Source of the DNA: Gammaproteobacteria bacterium
GTDB lineage: Bacteria; Pseudomonadota; Gammaproteobacteria; Pseudomonadales; Pseudohongiellaceae
Reading direction: 5' to 3'
Assembly (NCBI GenBank): GCA_947377625.1
Contig: CANCGR010000062.1
Span: forward strand, 1-9,216
DNA length: 9,216 nucleotides
Below the pieces are notes generated by a model that did no database searches, was not told the origin of the DNA, and saw nothing but the letters and a program-made list of their open reading frames with translations. The position numbers and the translations under genes were made by a program. Below are positions 1 through 6,972 of the stretch, piece after piece; position 1 is the first letter of the stretch, and the number at the start of each line of letters is the position of its first letter.

Positions 1-121
1 CCATCTGCCCACTTTCGCAGCTGAGCACTTCCAGTTTGCCGACTTTTTCCAGCGCGATGCCAGCCACCATTCTGATGGAAGGATCGTCTTCCACATGCAG
101 TACTTTTTTTAATTCAGTCAT
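1..121 (-). CDS. Response regulator, N-terminal part of receiver domain (partial, runs off left edge)
   Basis: This is the first 40 codons of a gene on the minus strand, beginning with ATG at 121-119 and leaving the window at base 1. The peptide starts MTELKKVLHVEDDPSIRMVA and shows the hallmark of a CheY-type receiver: a first hydrophobic beta strand (VLHV) followed by the acidic Mg2+-binding cluster E11-D12-D13, then an amphipathic helix. The phosphoacceptor aspartate and any output domain lie outside the window, so it could be a single-domain regulator or have a DNA-binding or enzymatic output. The start is well supported by an AGGAGA motif 7 nt upstream. It lies 38 nt downstream of the multi-PAS histidine kinase on the same strand, so the two probably form a cognate two-component operon in which the kinase phosphorylates this receiver in the cytoplasm. 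Confidence 0.85.
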   Translation of the reverse strand, partial: MTELKKVLHVEDDPSIRMVAGIALEKVGKLEVLSCESGQM

Positions 122-128
122 GTCGGTT

Positions 129-134
129 TCTCCT
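129..134 (-). promoter_or_regulatory. Ribosome binding site of the response regulator
   Basis: Read on the minus strand the motif is AGGAGA, 7 nt before the ATG at 121-119. It is a strong Shine-Dalgarno match and fixes the start of the partial response regulator. It lies in the 38-nt spacer after the kinase stop codon, so the regulator has its own translation initiation signal rather than depending on translational coupling. Confidence 0.75.
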
Positions 135-159
135 GGAATGCTTGTCTCAACTTGTCTCT

Positions 160-2952
160 TTACAGCACTGGCAACCGGAACCAGAAACGCGAGCCTTTGC
201 TTTCACTCGATTCGTAGCCGATTTCACCGTGCATGCGTTCGATCAGTTCTTTGCAAATCACCAGCCCGAGACCAGTGCCGCCTTTGCTGCGGGCGCTGCT
301 GCCATCGGCCTGGGAAAATTTCTGGAAGATGCGTGAGCGGAATGACTCGGGAATGCCGGCGCCGCGATCAATGATGCTGACCTCCACCATGCCATTGACC
401 ATCACATGATCAAGTGTGACTTCGCCGCCCTTCGGCGAGAATTTGCAGGCATTGGACAATAAATTGTTCAATACCTGCACCAGCCGCATCGGATCAACGT
501 TGATGTTGGCGGGCACGGTGCCGGCCCGGCGTATCGTAATACTGAGCGGCGCTGCGTAGTTCTCCATCGCGGTGACGGTTTCGTCCAGCAAACCCACTAA
601 CTCAACTTCCTTGAAAGCAAAATTCATTTTGCCGGCGACCAGTTTTTCCATGTCGAGCAAATCATTGATGAGGGCCGACAGGCGTTGGGCATTATTGCTG
701 GCCACCGTCAGCATCTCCTGCATCATGACAGGCACCTCGCCCAGCACACCGCCGAGCACCAGACCCAAGGCACCCGAAATTGATGTGAGCGGCGTGCGCA
801 GTTCATGGCTCACCGTGGAGACAAACTCGTCCTTCATGGTTTCCATGTGCTTGAGGGCGGTGATGTCCTGGATTTGCAGCACAAAATGCATCGGCCAGCC
901 GCGCGTGTCGCGCACCAGCGATACCGAGAGAATGCCGTGGATGATGGCACCACTGTGGTTGATATAACGTTTTTCGATCTGGTAATGATTGATGGCGCCA
1001 TCGAGTGTCTTGCGCACCAGCTGCAGATCCTTGTTGAGATCATCCGTATAGGTGAGCTGCTCCAGCTCGATCTTCAGCAACTCTTCGCGCGGATAACCGA
1101 ACATGTGGCACAGCGCATCGTTGACATCAATCCAGCGGCCGGTTACTGACAACAGCGCCATGCCCTGCGCAGCAGCAGCAAAGGCACGCTCGAAGCGCTC
1201 AATGCTGACGCGGGCTGATTCTTCCGCTTCCAGCTGGCGCGTGAGATCCATCGCCATGCCGAGAAACCCGATCACCTTGCCCTGGCCGTCGTGCAAGGCA
1301 CTCACCGACAAGCGCACCTGCTTGAGACTGCCATCGCGGCAAATATAGGTCCATTGCCGGGTGTCCGTGCCGCCAGTGCGCACTTCATGCACAAAGATTT
1401 CAAAACCGCTGATGCTGCGATCGTACTGCCGGCTCAGCTCTTTGGCGCGCTGCTCCATCTGCTTGGGCAAATGGAAAATGGCCGGTGTTTGTTTGCCCAC
1501 CATGTCGCGCGCCACATAACCAAGCATGTGTTCAGCGCCGGCATTGAACAGGGTGATCATGCCTTGTATGTCAGAGGCGATGATGGCGACATCATCCGCC
1601 GCATTGATAAGTTCCTGCAGATAACTACGGGCACTGGCTACTTCCGCATCCCGCAATTTCATCGCGCTGATATCCAGACGAGTGCCGGCGATCTTCAGCG
1701 GTTGACCCATCGGCCCCCACTCAAACACGCGACCAATGTCATGCACCCACACATAGTGGCCGTCTTTGTGACGCATGCGCATGTTGACGTCGTAGAGTTG
1801 CACATCGCCCTGCAAATGCTGCTGCAGCGCGTCCTTGCACATCGGCAGATCGTCGGGGTGCACCCAGCGCGCCAGCATGTCCATGCTGGCAGATGACAAT
1901 TCATCAAGCCGGTAGCCGATGATTTCAGCCCAGCGCTCATTGAGTTCCATCGAGCCGGTCTGCAGATTGCATTCCCAGGTGCCGGCGCGGGTGCCTTCCA
2001 GAATAACTCCCAGGCGGCGGTTCTTGTCGGCGATGCTGCGAGAGGCTTCGCGGTTAGCGGTGATGTCACGCATCACTACTACCGCGCCGGTGCGCCGGCC
2101 TTGATCGTCGCGCAGATAATCGGCATTGCACAGCACCAGCCGTTCCTGCTGGCCCTTGCTGCGAATGATCACTTCCTGGTCCTTGACCATCTCGCCGCGC
2201 AGCACTTTGCTAAGCGGGTTATCCGCCAGCTGCAAGCGCTGCTTGCCGCTGGCTTCATAAAGTTCGAAATAGCTGGTCCATTGCTGCCGGCTGACCCGGG
2301 CGGGATCGACACCATGCCAGCGGCGCGCAATGGAGTTCACATGCTTGATATTGCCTTCGGTGTCGGTGGTGATGAGCCCGTCGGGCAGAAATTCGAGCAG
2401 GCTGGTCAAGGATTTCGACAGACCAACATCCTGTTCATGCTGCAAGCGCGCTTCCATGCACCAGACCACCTGCCGCGCCAGCCGTGCCATGGCTTGCCGC
2501 TGAAACTCGTTGAGCTGACCCGGTTTGGTATCAATGACGCACAAGGTGCCGTAAGCAAAACCCTGGTTTGAAATCAGCGGCATGCCGGCATAAAACCTGA
2601 TGCCCATGGCACCGGTCACCAGCGGATTGGCGGCAAAACGCGGGTCCTGGCTGGCGTCCGTTACTTCAAACAAGTCGCTGCCCAGAATGGCATAGGCACA
2701 AAAGGCCACGTTGCGGTCGGTTTCACTGGCAACCAGGCCGCATTTGGCCTTGAACCATTGCCGGTTAATGTCGATCAGCGACACCAATGCGATCGGGCAG
2801 TTGGTAATCGCGGCAGCCATCTGCGCCATGTCATCAAATTGCTGTTCGGGCTGGGTGTCCAGGATGACGAGCTGATGCAGCGCCTTGACCCTGGCCGCCT
2901 CATTGGGCGGCAGGGGGGCGCCGAGCTGGGTCACTTTGTCATCCTGATGCAT
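160..2952 (-). CDS. Soluble GAF-PAS(x4) sensor histidine kinase
   Basis: This gene encodes a 930-residue cytoplasmic sensor kinase, predicted to autophosphorylate on histidine and pass the phosphate to a receiver, probably the one encoded 38 nt downstream. Domains, numbered from the ATG at 2952-2950: a GAF domain at about 25-170 (contains IALVSLID, QWFKAKCG and GTLCVID), then four PAS-type domains at about 180-305, 312-435, 441-575 and 582-705. Several end in the typical (M/I)DIT or LDIS motif, and the second has a PAC-like RHKDGHYVWV stretch. HisKA follows at about 703-772 with phosphoacceptor H716 in SHELRTP, then HATPase_c with N-box N834, G1 box DRGAGI (D862, G864, G866) and G2 box GGTGLGL at 891-897. 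All catalytic motifs are intact. No membrane segment is visible, so the signal is probably cytosolic (ligand, redox or light); the cofactor cannot be told from sequence. An in-frame GTG at 3012 would add 20 residues (950 in total). I prefer the ATG because the homology-like region starts soon after it, but neither start has a good Shine-Dalgarno. Confidence 0.93.
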   Translation of the reverse strand: MHQDDKVTQLGAPLPPNEAARVKALHQLVILDTQPEQQFDDMAQMAAAITNCPIALVSLIDINRQWFKAKCGLVASETDRNVAFCAYAILGSDLFEVTDASQDPRFAANPLVTGAMGIRFYAGMPLISNQGFAYGTLCVIDTKPGQLNEFQRQAMARLARQVVWCMEARLQHEQDVGLSKSLTSLLEFLPDGLITTDTEGNIKHVNSIARRWHGVDPARVSRQQWTSYFELYEASGKQRLQLADNPLSKVLRGEMVKDQEVIIRSKGQQERLVLCNADYLRDDQGRRTGAVVVMRDITANREASRSIADKNRRLGVILEGTRAGTWECNLQTGSMELNERWAEIIGYRLDELSSASMDMLARWVHPDDLPMCKDALQQHLQGDVQLYDVNMRMRHKDGHYVWVHDIGRVFEWGPMGQPLKIAGTRLDISAMKLRDAEVASARSYLQELINAADDVAIIASDIQGMITLFNAGAEHMLGYVARDMVGKQTPAIFHLPKQMEQRAKELSRQYDRSISGFEIFVHEVRTGGTDTRQWTYICRDGSLKQVRLSVSALHDGQGKVIGFLGMAMDLTRQLEAEESARVSIERFERAFAAAAQGMALLSVTGRWIDVNDALCHMFGYPREELLKIELEQLTYTDDLNKDLQLVRKTLDGAINHYQIEKRYINHSGAIIHGILSVSLVRDTRGWPMHFVLQIQDITALKHMETMKDEFVSTVSHELRTPLTSISGALGLVLGGVLGEVPVMMQEMLTVASNNAQRLSALINDLLDMEKLVAGKMNFAFKEVELVGLLDETVTAMENYAAPLSITIRRAGTVPANINVDPMRLVQVLNNLLSNACKFSPKGGEVTLDHVMVNGMVEVSIIDRGAGIPESFRSRIFQKFSQADGSSARSKGGTGLGLVICKELIERMHGEIGYESSESKGSRFWFRLPVL

Positions 2953-3079
2953 GAGGTTGGCGTTTGGGTTTGTTTGGCGTGAGTGTAATACAGATTTCCT
3001 CCGCTCTGGCACGCTGTGTCAGAATGCAGCTACATCAAAGCCCTCTTTGTCACTGTGATGCTGGCGGGTGGTGGTGTGT
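2953..3079. promoter_or_regulatory. Divergent intergenic region, presumed promoters of both operons
   Basis: This non-coding stretch of about 127 nt separates the two divergent kinase genes (67 nt if the upstream alternative starts 3012 and 3068 apply less the overlapped ends). It must hold the promoters of both units unless they lie inside the genes, but I find no convincing sigma70 -35/-10 pair on either strand. Visible elements are a 9-bp palindrome TCACTGTGA at 3050-3058, about 21 nt before the ATG at 3080, and two direct copies of TTGGCGT at 2957-2963 and 2974-2980. A GGAGG on the minus strand at about 2998-3002 is not correctly placed for either candidate start of the leftward kinase. 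The regulatory role is inferred from position only. Confidence 0.4.
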
Positions 3080-4768
3080 ATGGAGAGACGCGTGCGGGCT
3101 AATCCTGACAACAAGGCTTTGCTGCTCAATGAGCAGGTCAACCTGCTATTCAACGCCATTCCCAACAGCGTCATTGCCAATGTCATTGGCTCGCTGCTGG
3201 CCATCTTCATGTACCGTGATGTGGTAAGTCCCTGGCGGCTCTACCCCTGGATCGGCTTGATGCTGCTGACCACCTTCGGCCGTTATCTGCACTATTGCCA
3301 GTTCCGCAACAAACAACCGGGGCCAGACGCCATTGAGCGTTGGTTCCAGCAATTTCGCATCGGTGCGCTGTTGCTGGCTGGTGTGGTCGGCAGCGCCGGT
3401 TTCTTGTTGTTTGTCTACGATAGCAGCCTCTACCAACTGGTGCTGGCGTTGATGCTGGTGTGCATTGCCTCGTTCGCCATCACCACCATGGCGCCCAGCC
3501 CCGACTTGGTCATTCTGTTTCTGGTTTTGTTGCTGACGCCGTTGACCGGCTCGCTGCTGCTGATGCACGGCTTCAATGGCTTGTATGCCATCTGGATGGT
3601 GCCGGTGTCGCTGGTGATGCTGGCAGTAAGTTCCATGCGCATCAGCCGCAATATCGAACACAACATCGTGCTCACGCTGGAAGCCCGCAAGCGCGAAAGC
3701 GATCTGCAGAATTTCCAGCAGCGCCTGGCGCTGTATTTTCAGGATACACCTCTGGCAGCGCTGGAACTGAATCCGCAATCGGTGGTGGTCAAATGGAACC
3801 CCGCCGCCGAGCAGATTTTCGGCTACACGCGCGCTGAAGCCGAAGGGCAGCCACTCACCACATTGTTGGCCTCCACCCGTTCACATGCGCAGCTCGACAC
3901 GCTGTGGACCAACATCTGCAACAAGCGCACGAGCCAGCAAGTGATTCTGGAGAACCGCTGCAAGAGCGGCGCGCTGTTGCAGTGTGAATGGCTCAACACG
4001 CCATTGATTGAAGCCGACGGCAAGGTGATTGCAGTGATTTCACTGATACAGAACGTCACCGAACGCCTCGAGAATGAACGCATCAAACAGGAATTCATCT
4101 CCATCGTCAGCCACGAATTGCGCACACCTGTCACTTCCATCAAAGGCTCGCTGGCGCTGCTCGACAGCGGCATCATGGCTGATGATGCCGAGAAAAGCCG
4201 CGAACTGCTCAAGGTGGCGCTGGCCAACACCAATCGTCTGCACATGCTGGTCAACGACATTCTCGATGTCGAAAAACTGGAATCCGGCCACATTGATTAC
4301 CGTTTTGTAAAAAGTGATTTGTGCGCGCTGATCAGGCAGGTGGTAAGCGCCAATGAGTCACTGGCCGTGCAGACCAATCTGAAATTGAACTGTGTGCTGC
4401 CTGAAACACAGTGCATTGCCAACATCGACCCCGACCGCGTGTTCCAGGTGCTCACCAACATTCTGGCCAATGCCATCAAGTTTTCGCATGCGGATTCGGA
4501 AGTCACCATCAGCCTTGAGGTGCTGGGCGAGCGCGCCAAAATCAGCGTGCGCAATTTTGGCGAAGTGATTCCAGATCACGACCGCCAGAAACTGTTCACC
4601 AAATTTTTCCAGCGCGATTCCACTGCCACACGCGCCAAAGGCGGCAGCGGACTCGGCCTTTATATTTGCCAGAAAATACTGGCCGAACACCAAAGCCGGC
4701 TGGACTTCACCTCCACCACCCAGGATGGCACATTGTTTTTCTTTTTTGTGTCGCTGTCAGAGCGTTAA
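3080..4768 (+). CDS. Membrane-bound PAS sensor histidine kinase
   Basis: A 562-residue inner-membrane sensor kinase and the first gene of the rightward operon. Numbered from the ATG at 3080, the N-terminal part holds about six hydrophobic membrane segments (roughly 28-45, 54-72, 93-112, 117-138, 143-161 and 167-186) with short loops, so the sensor is probably the membrane bundle itself rather than a large periplasmic domain. I could not assign it to a named MASE-type family. A PAS domain follows at about 212-330 (contains VVKWNPAAEQIFGYTRAEAEG). HisKA carries H345 in SHELRTP and HATPase_c has N-box N464 (LTNILANAIKF). The G1 box reads VRNFGEVIP, with N492 where most kinases have Asp and E495 where the second Gly usually lies; the F box and G2 box GGSGLGL (521-527) are intact. 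Similar N-x-G variants occur in active kinases such as CusS, so activity is still likely. There is no attached receiver. An in-frame GTG at 3068 is an alternative start adding four residues. The Hpt-REC-REC protein 15 nt downstream is the obvious partner. Confidence 0.92.
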   Translation: MERRVRANPDNKALLLNEQVNLLFNAIPNSVIANVIGSLLAIFMYRDVVSPWRLYPWIGLMLLTTFGRYLHYCQFRNKQPGPDAIERWFQQFRIGALLLAGVVGSAGFLLFVYDSSLYQLVLALMLVCIASFAITTMAPSPDLVILFLVLLLTPLTGSLLLMHGFNGLYAIWMVPVSLVMLAVSSMRISRNIEHNIVLTLEARKRESDLQNFQQRLALYFQDTPLAALELNPQSVVVKWNPAAEQIFGYTRAEAEGQPLTTLLASTRSHAQLDTLWTNICNKRTSQQVILENRCKSGALLQCEWLNTPLIEADGKVIAVISLIQNVTERLENERIKQEFISIVSHELRTPVTSIKGSLALLDSGIMADDAEKSRELLKVALANTNRLHMLVNDILDVEKLESGHIDYRFVKSDLCALIRQVVSANESLAVQTNLKLNCVLPETQCIANIDPDRVFQVLTNILANAIKFSHADSEVTISLEVLGERAKISVRNFGEVIPDHDRQKLFTKFFQRDSTATRAKGGSGLGLYICQKILAEHQSRLDFTSTTQDGTLFFFFVSLSER

Positions 4769-4783
4769 TGCAAAGCTGTAAAC

Positions 4784-5869
4784 ATGTTTGAAGAATTGAA
4801 AGAACAATACCGGCAGACCCTGCCTGACAAGATCAGCACCATCAAGGTATTGCTGCAGGATATCCGCGAGGGCAAAGCCGACACCAGTGAGCGTTTGCGC
4901 CACATTGCCCACACCTTGCACGGCTCAGGCTCCACCTTTGGCTATCCGGAAATCAGCAGTGCCGCCCGTGCTGTCGAACATGCCACGCCCGACGAACTGC
5001 TCAAGCAACTGGCCAACCTGATCCGCGTATTGATGCTGGCCATGCAGAGCGAAAAAGCGGTGGCCAAGCCGGCGATCCTCATCATTGACGACGATGTCGA
5101 CATCACACGCTTGCTGGCGGCACTGCTCGGCCACAAGTGTCCTGAGCAACAAGTGGTGATTGCTGCCGACGGCGCTGCCGCCAACCAGTTGCTGGACACC
5201 GGCAGCTTTGCACTGATCGTGCTTGATCTGTTGTTGCCCGATGCCGATGGCCGCAATCTGCTGAGGCAACTTCATGAGTCTCGCCATCGCAGCACGCCAA
5301 TTTTCGTGTTGTCAGGCGTCGACAAAGCCTCCATTCGCGATGAGTGTCTGGGGCTCGGCGCCAAGCAGTTCATCCCCAAACCGTTTAATCCTGAACGCAT
5401 CGCCGATGTGATTGCGCAGGAGCTCAAAGCGCCGTCGCCAGTACCGGTTGCGGCCATGGCAGCCAAAACTGACGCACCACCACCGGTGAGCAAACAGGAC
5501 CTGCATCCGATTCTGGTAGCAGAAGATGATGACCTCTTGGTGAGTGTGATCAAACACCGGCTCAACCGTGAAGGCCTCAAGGTGGAATACGTCAACAATG
5601 GCGGCGCAGCGCTGGCGGCGCTGGAAAAGCAGGCCTTTTCCCTGCTGATACTGGATGTGAAGATGCCGGTAATGGATGGCTTTGAAGTATTGGCACGCTT
5701 GAGAACAACGCGCAGCAAGACAGAATTTCCCGTCATCATGCTCACCGCGATGGGCAGCGAAAAAGATGTAGTGCGCGGCTACGACCTCGGCGCCAATGAC
5801 TATGTGCTCAAACCCTTTTCACCTGTCGAGCTGCTGGCCAAAGTCAAAAACCAGCTCAAACTCGGATAG
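4784..5869 (+). CDS. Stand-alone phosphorelay protein, Hpt-REC-REC
   Basis: A 361-residue soluble protein made only of phosphotransfer modules. The N-terminal four-helix Hpt domain spans about 1-90 with candidate phosphohistidine H43 in AHTLHGSGSTFG; the usual HTLKG lysine is replaced by histidine. The first receiver (about 97-215) has the acidic cluster D102-D103-D104, phosphoacceptor D148 in VLDLLLPD, switch residue S177 and K199 in PKPF. A Pro/Ala-rich linker (about 216-240) leads to the second receiver (about 241-360), with E247-D248-D249-D250, phosphoacceptor D291 in LDVKMPVMDG, T321 and K343 in LKPF. Both receivers therefore have the full catalytic set. The chain ends right after the second receiver, so there is no DNA-binding, GGDEF or other output. 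It most likely takes phosphate from the membrane kinase encoded 15 nt upstream and relays it, within itself or to another protein. The HEAT-repeat gene starts 5 nt downstream. Hpt-REC-REC resembles the front half of some Hpt/REC/GGDEF proteins, so loss of an output domain is an alternative origin. Confidence 0.9.
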   Translation: MFEELKEQYRQTLPDKISTIKVLLQDIREGKADTSERLRHIAHTLHGSGSTFGYPEISSAARAVEHATPDELLKQLANLIRVLMLAMQSEKAVAKPAILIIDDDVDITRLLAALLGHKCPEQQVVIAADGAAANQLLDTGSFALIVLDLLLPDADGRNLLRQLHESRHRSTPIFVLSGVDKASIRDECLGLGAKQFIPKPFNPERIADVIAQELKAPSPVPVAAMAAKTDAPPPVSKQDLHPILVAEDDDLLVSVIKHRLNREGLKVEYVNNGGAALAALEKQAFSLLILDVKMPVMDGFEVLARLRTTRSKTEFPVIMLTAMGSEKDVVRGYDLGANDYVLKPFSPVELLAKVKNQLKLG

Positions 5870-5874
5870 CGGGC

Positions 5875-6972
5875 ATGAAAGATCCTGTCAGAAGCTGGCT
5901 GGAACACTACGGTGCATTCAACCCCGCGCTGCCCCAACATTGGGTGCTGTTGGGCGTGACCGAGTCGATTCTGTTGCTGACATTGATGACCATCGCATTC
6001 GCGTTCATGGCCATCTACCTGCGGCTTGTGCACAACCGGCGTGAGCGTTACTGGCAAGCCCTGCACAGCAAGTGGGACAAGGACATACTCAATGTGCTCA
6101 GCGGCGACCGGAGCATCGCAGACTTTCTTATGCTGGTGGAAAGCGGCCAGGAGCTGGACTTCATCCGTTTTCTGGCACCTTTTGCCTACCGCTTGCGCGG
6201 CAGTGATCTGGACATTCTGGCGCAACTGGCACAGCCGCATCTGGCCCATGTGGAACAACAGCTCAAACACAAAAGCCCCGGTGTCAGGATATGGGCGATT
6301 AATATTTTCGGCTTGTTCGGCATGCCGGCCCAGGAAGACAGCATTGCCGCCATGCTTACCGATCACTCGCCGGCAGTGGCCATGTTCGCTGCCAGCACGT
6401 TGCTGTCGCATCAACGCACAGGATTTGTGATGCCGATCATCGGCCAGATGCACCGCTTCAACAAATGGAACATTCATGCGCTGGCCGACTTGCTGGTGCG
6501 CTCCGGCCCCAAGGCCATTCCGATGATGCAGAATGTCTATCTTGATATCCGCCAGGAACCCCGCACCCGCGTGGTAGTGGCCGAAGCACTGGCGCGCTGC
6601 AACGCATTTTCTTCGCTGAATGCGGCGCTGCTGGTACTGGGCAGTGAGATCAACCGCGACGTGCTGGTGGCGACGATGCATTTGATTGCCCACATCAGCC
6701 AGGGGCGTCATATCGAATCGATTCGCCTGCTGTGCAATTCAACTGACGAGGTATTGAAGATTACTGCATTGCGCACATTGCGCGCGCTGGCAGTGCCGGC
6801 AGATGTGCCGGTGTTTCGCAAAGCCCTGGAAGACACCAATACCTGGGTGGTGCGACAGGCCGCAACTGCACTGCGTGATCTGGGCGATCTGGGCACGCTA
6901 CAAGCCATTGCCGCACAAATTGCACACCCTCGCTGCATGCTGGCACGGCAGATACTGGCAGAACCCGCATGA
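5875..6972 (+). CDS. Membrane-anchored HEAT-repeat protein
   Basis: A 365-residue protein with one strong hydrophobic segment at about 24-50 (from VLLGVTESILLL to AIYLRL) followed at once by a basic stretch (HNRRERYW), indicating an inner-membrane anchor with the C-terminal body in the cytoplasm. Residues from about 110 to the end form paired-helix HEAT-like repeats; clear examples are around 136-175 (VRIWAINIFGLFG, then AVAMFAASTLL), 200-245, 262-305 and 305-348 (TWVVRQAATALRDLGD). HEAT repeats act as protein-binding scaffolds and no catalytic motif is visible. It starts 5 nt after the Hpt-REC-REC gene and its stop overlaps the glycosyltransferase start (ATGA at 6969-6972), implying coupled translation and a close functional tie to the synthase. 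A role as adaptor between phosphorelay and synthase, or as a synthase subunit, is inference. The upstream Shine-Dalgarno is weak, but the start is set by the tight spacing and the membrane anchor. Confidence 0.85.
   Translation: MKDPVRSWLEHYGAFNPALPQHWVLLGVTESILLLTLMTIAFAFMAIYLRLVHNRRERYWQALHSKWDKDILNVLSGDRSIADFLMLVESGQELDFIRFLAPFAYRLRGSDLDILAQLAQPHLAHVEQQLKHKSPGVRIWAINIFGLFGMPAQEDSIAAMLTDHSPAVAMFAASTLLSHQRTGFVMPIIGQMHRFNKWNIHALADLLVRSGPKAIPMMQNVYLDIRQEPRTRVVVAEALARCNAFSSLNAALLVLGSEINRDVLVATMHLIAHISQGRHIESIRLLCNSTDEVLKITALRTLRALAVPADVPVFRKALEDTNTWVVRQAATALRDLGDLGTLQAIAAQIAHPRCMLARQILAEPA

Noticed and set aside
1291..1896. Plus-strand open frame of 201 codons inside the soluble kinase gene
   Set aside because: It is antisense to the PAS region of the kinase, which has clear domain motifs throughout. 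The His/Ala-rich translation is typical of a shadow frame.
2963..2991. Possible sigma70 promoter (TTGGGT with TAATAC, 16-bp spacer) for the rightward operon
   Set aside because: Both hexamers are poor matches and the inferred leader would be long. The evidence is too weak to annotate a promoter.
3146..3778. Minus-strand open frame of 210 codons opposite the membrane kinase
   Set aside because: The translation is an extreme Gln/His-rich string produced by reading Leu codons backwards. The plus strand codes for well-formed membrane helices.
5800..6711. Long minus-strand open frame of 303 codons opposite the Hpt-REC-REC and HEAT-repeat genes
   Set aside because: It lies antisense to two convincing genes, its translation is rich in His, Gln and Arg with no recognisable domain, and it has no supporting start context. 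It is a by-product of the codon bias of the plus-strand genes.
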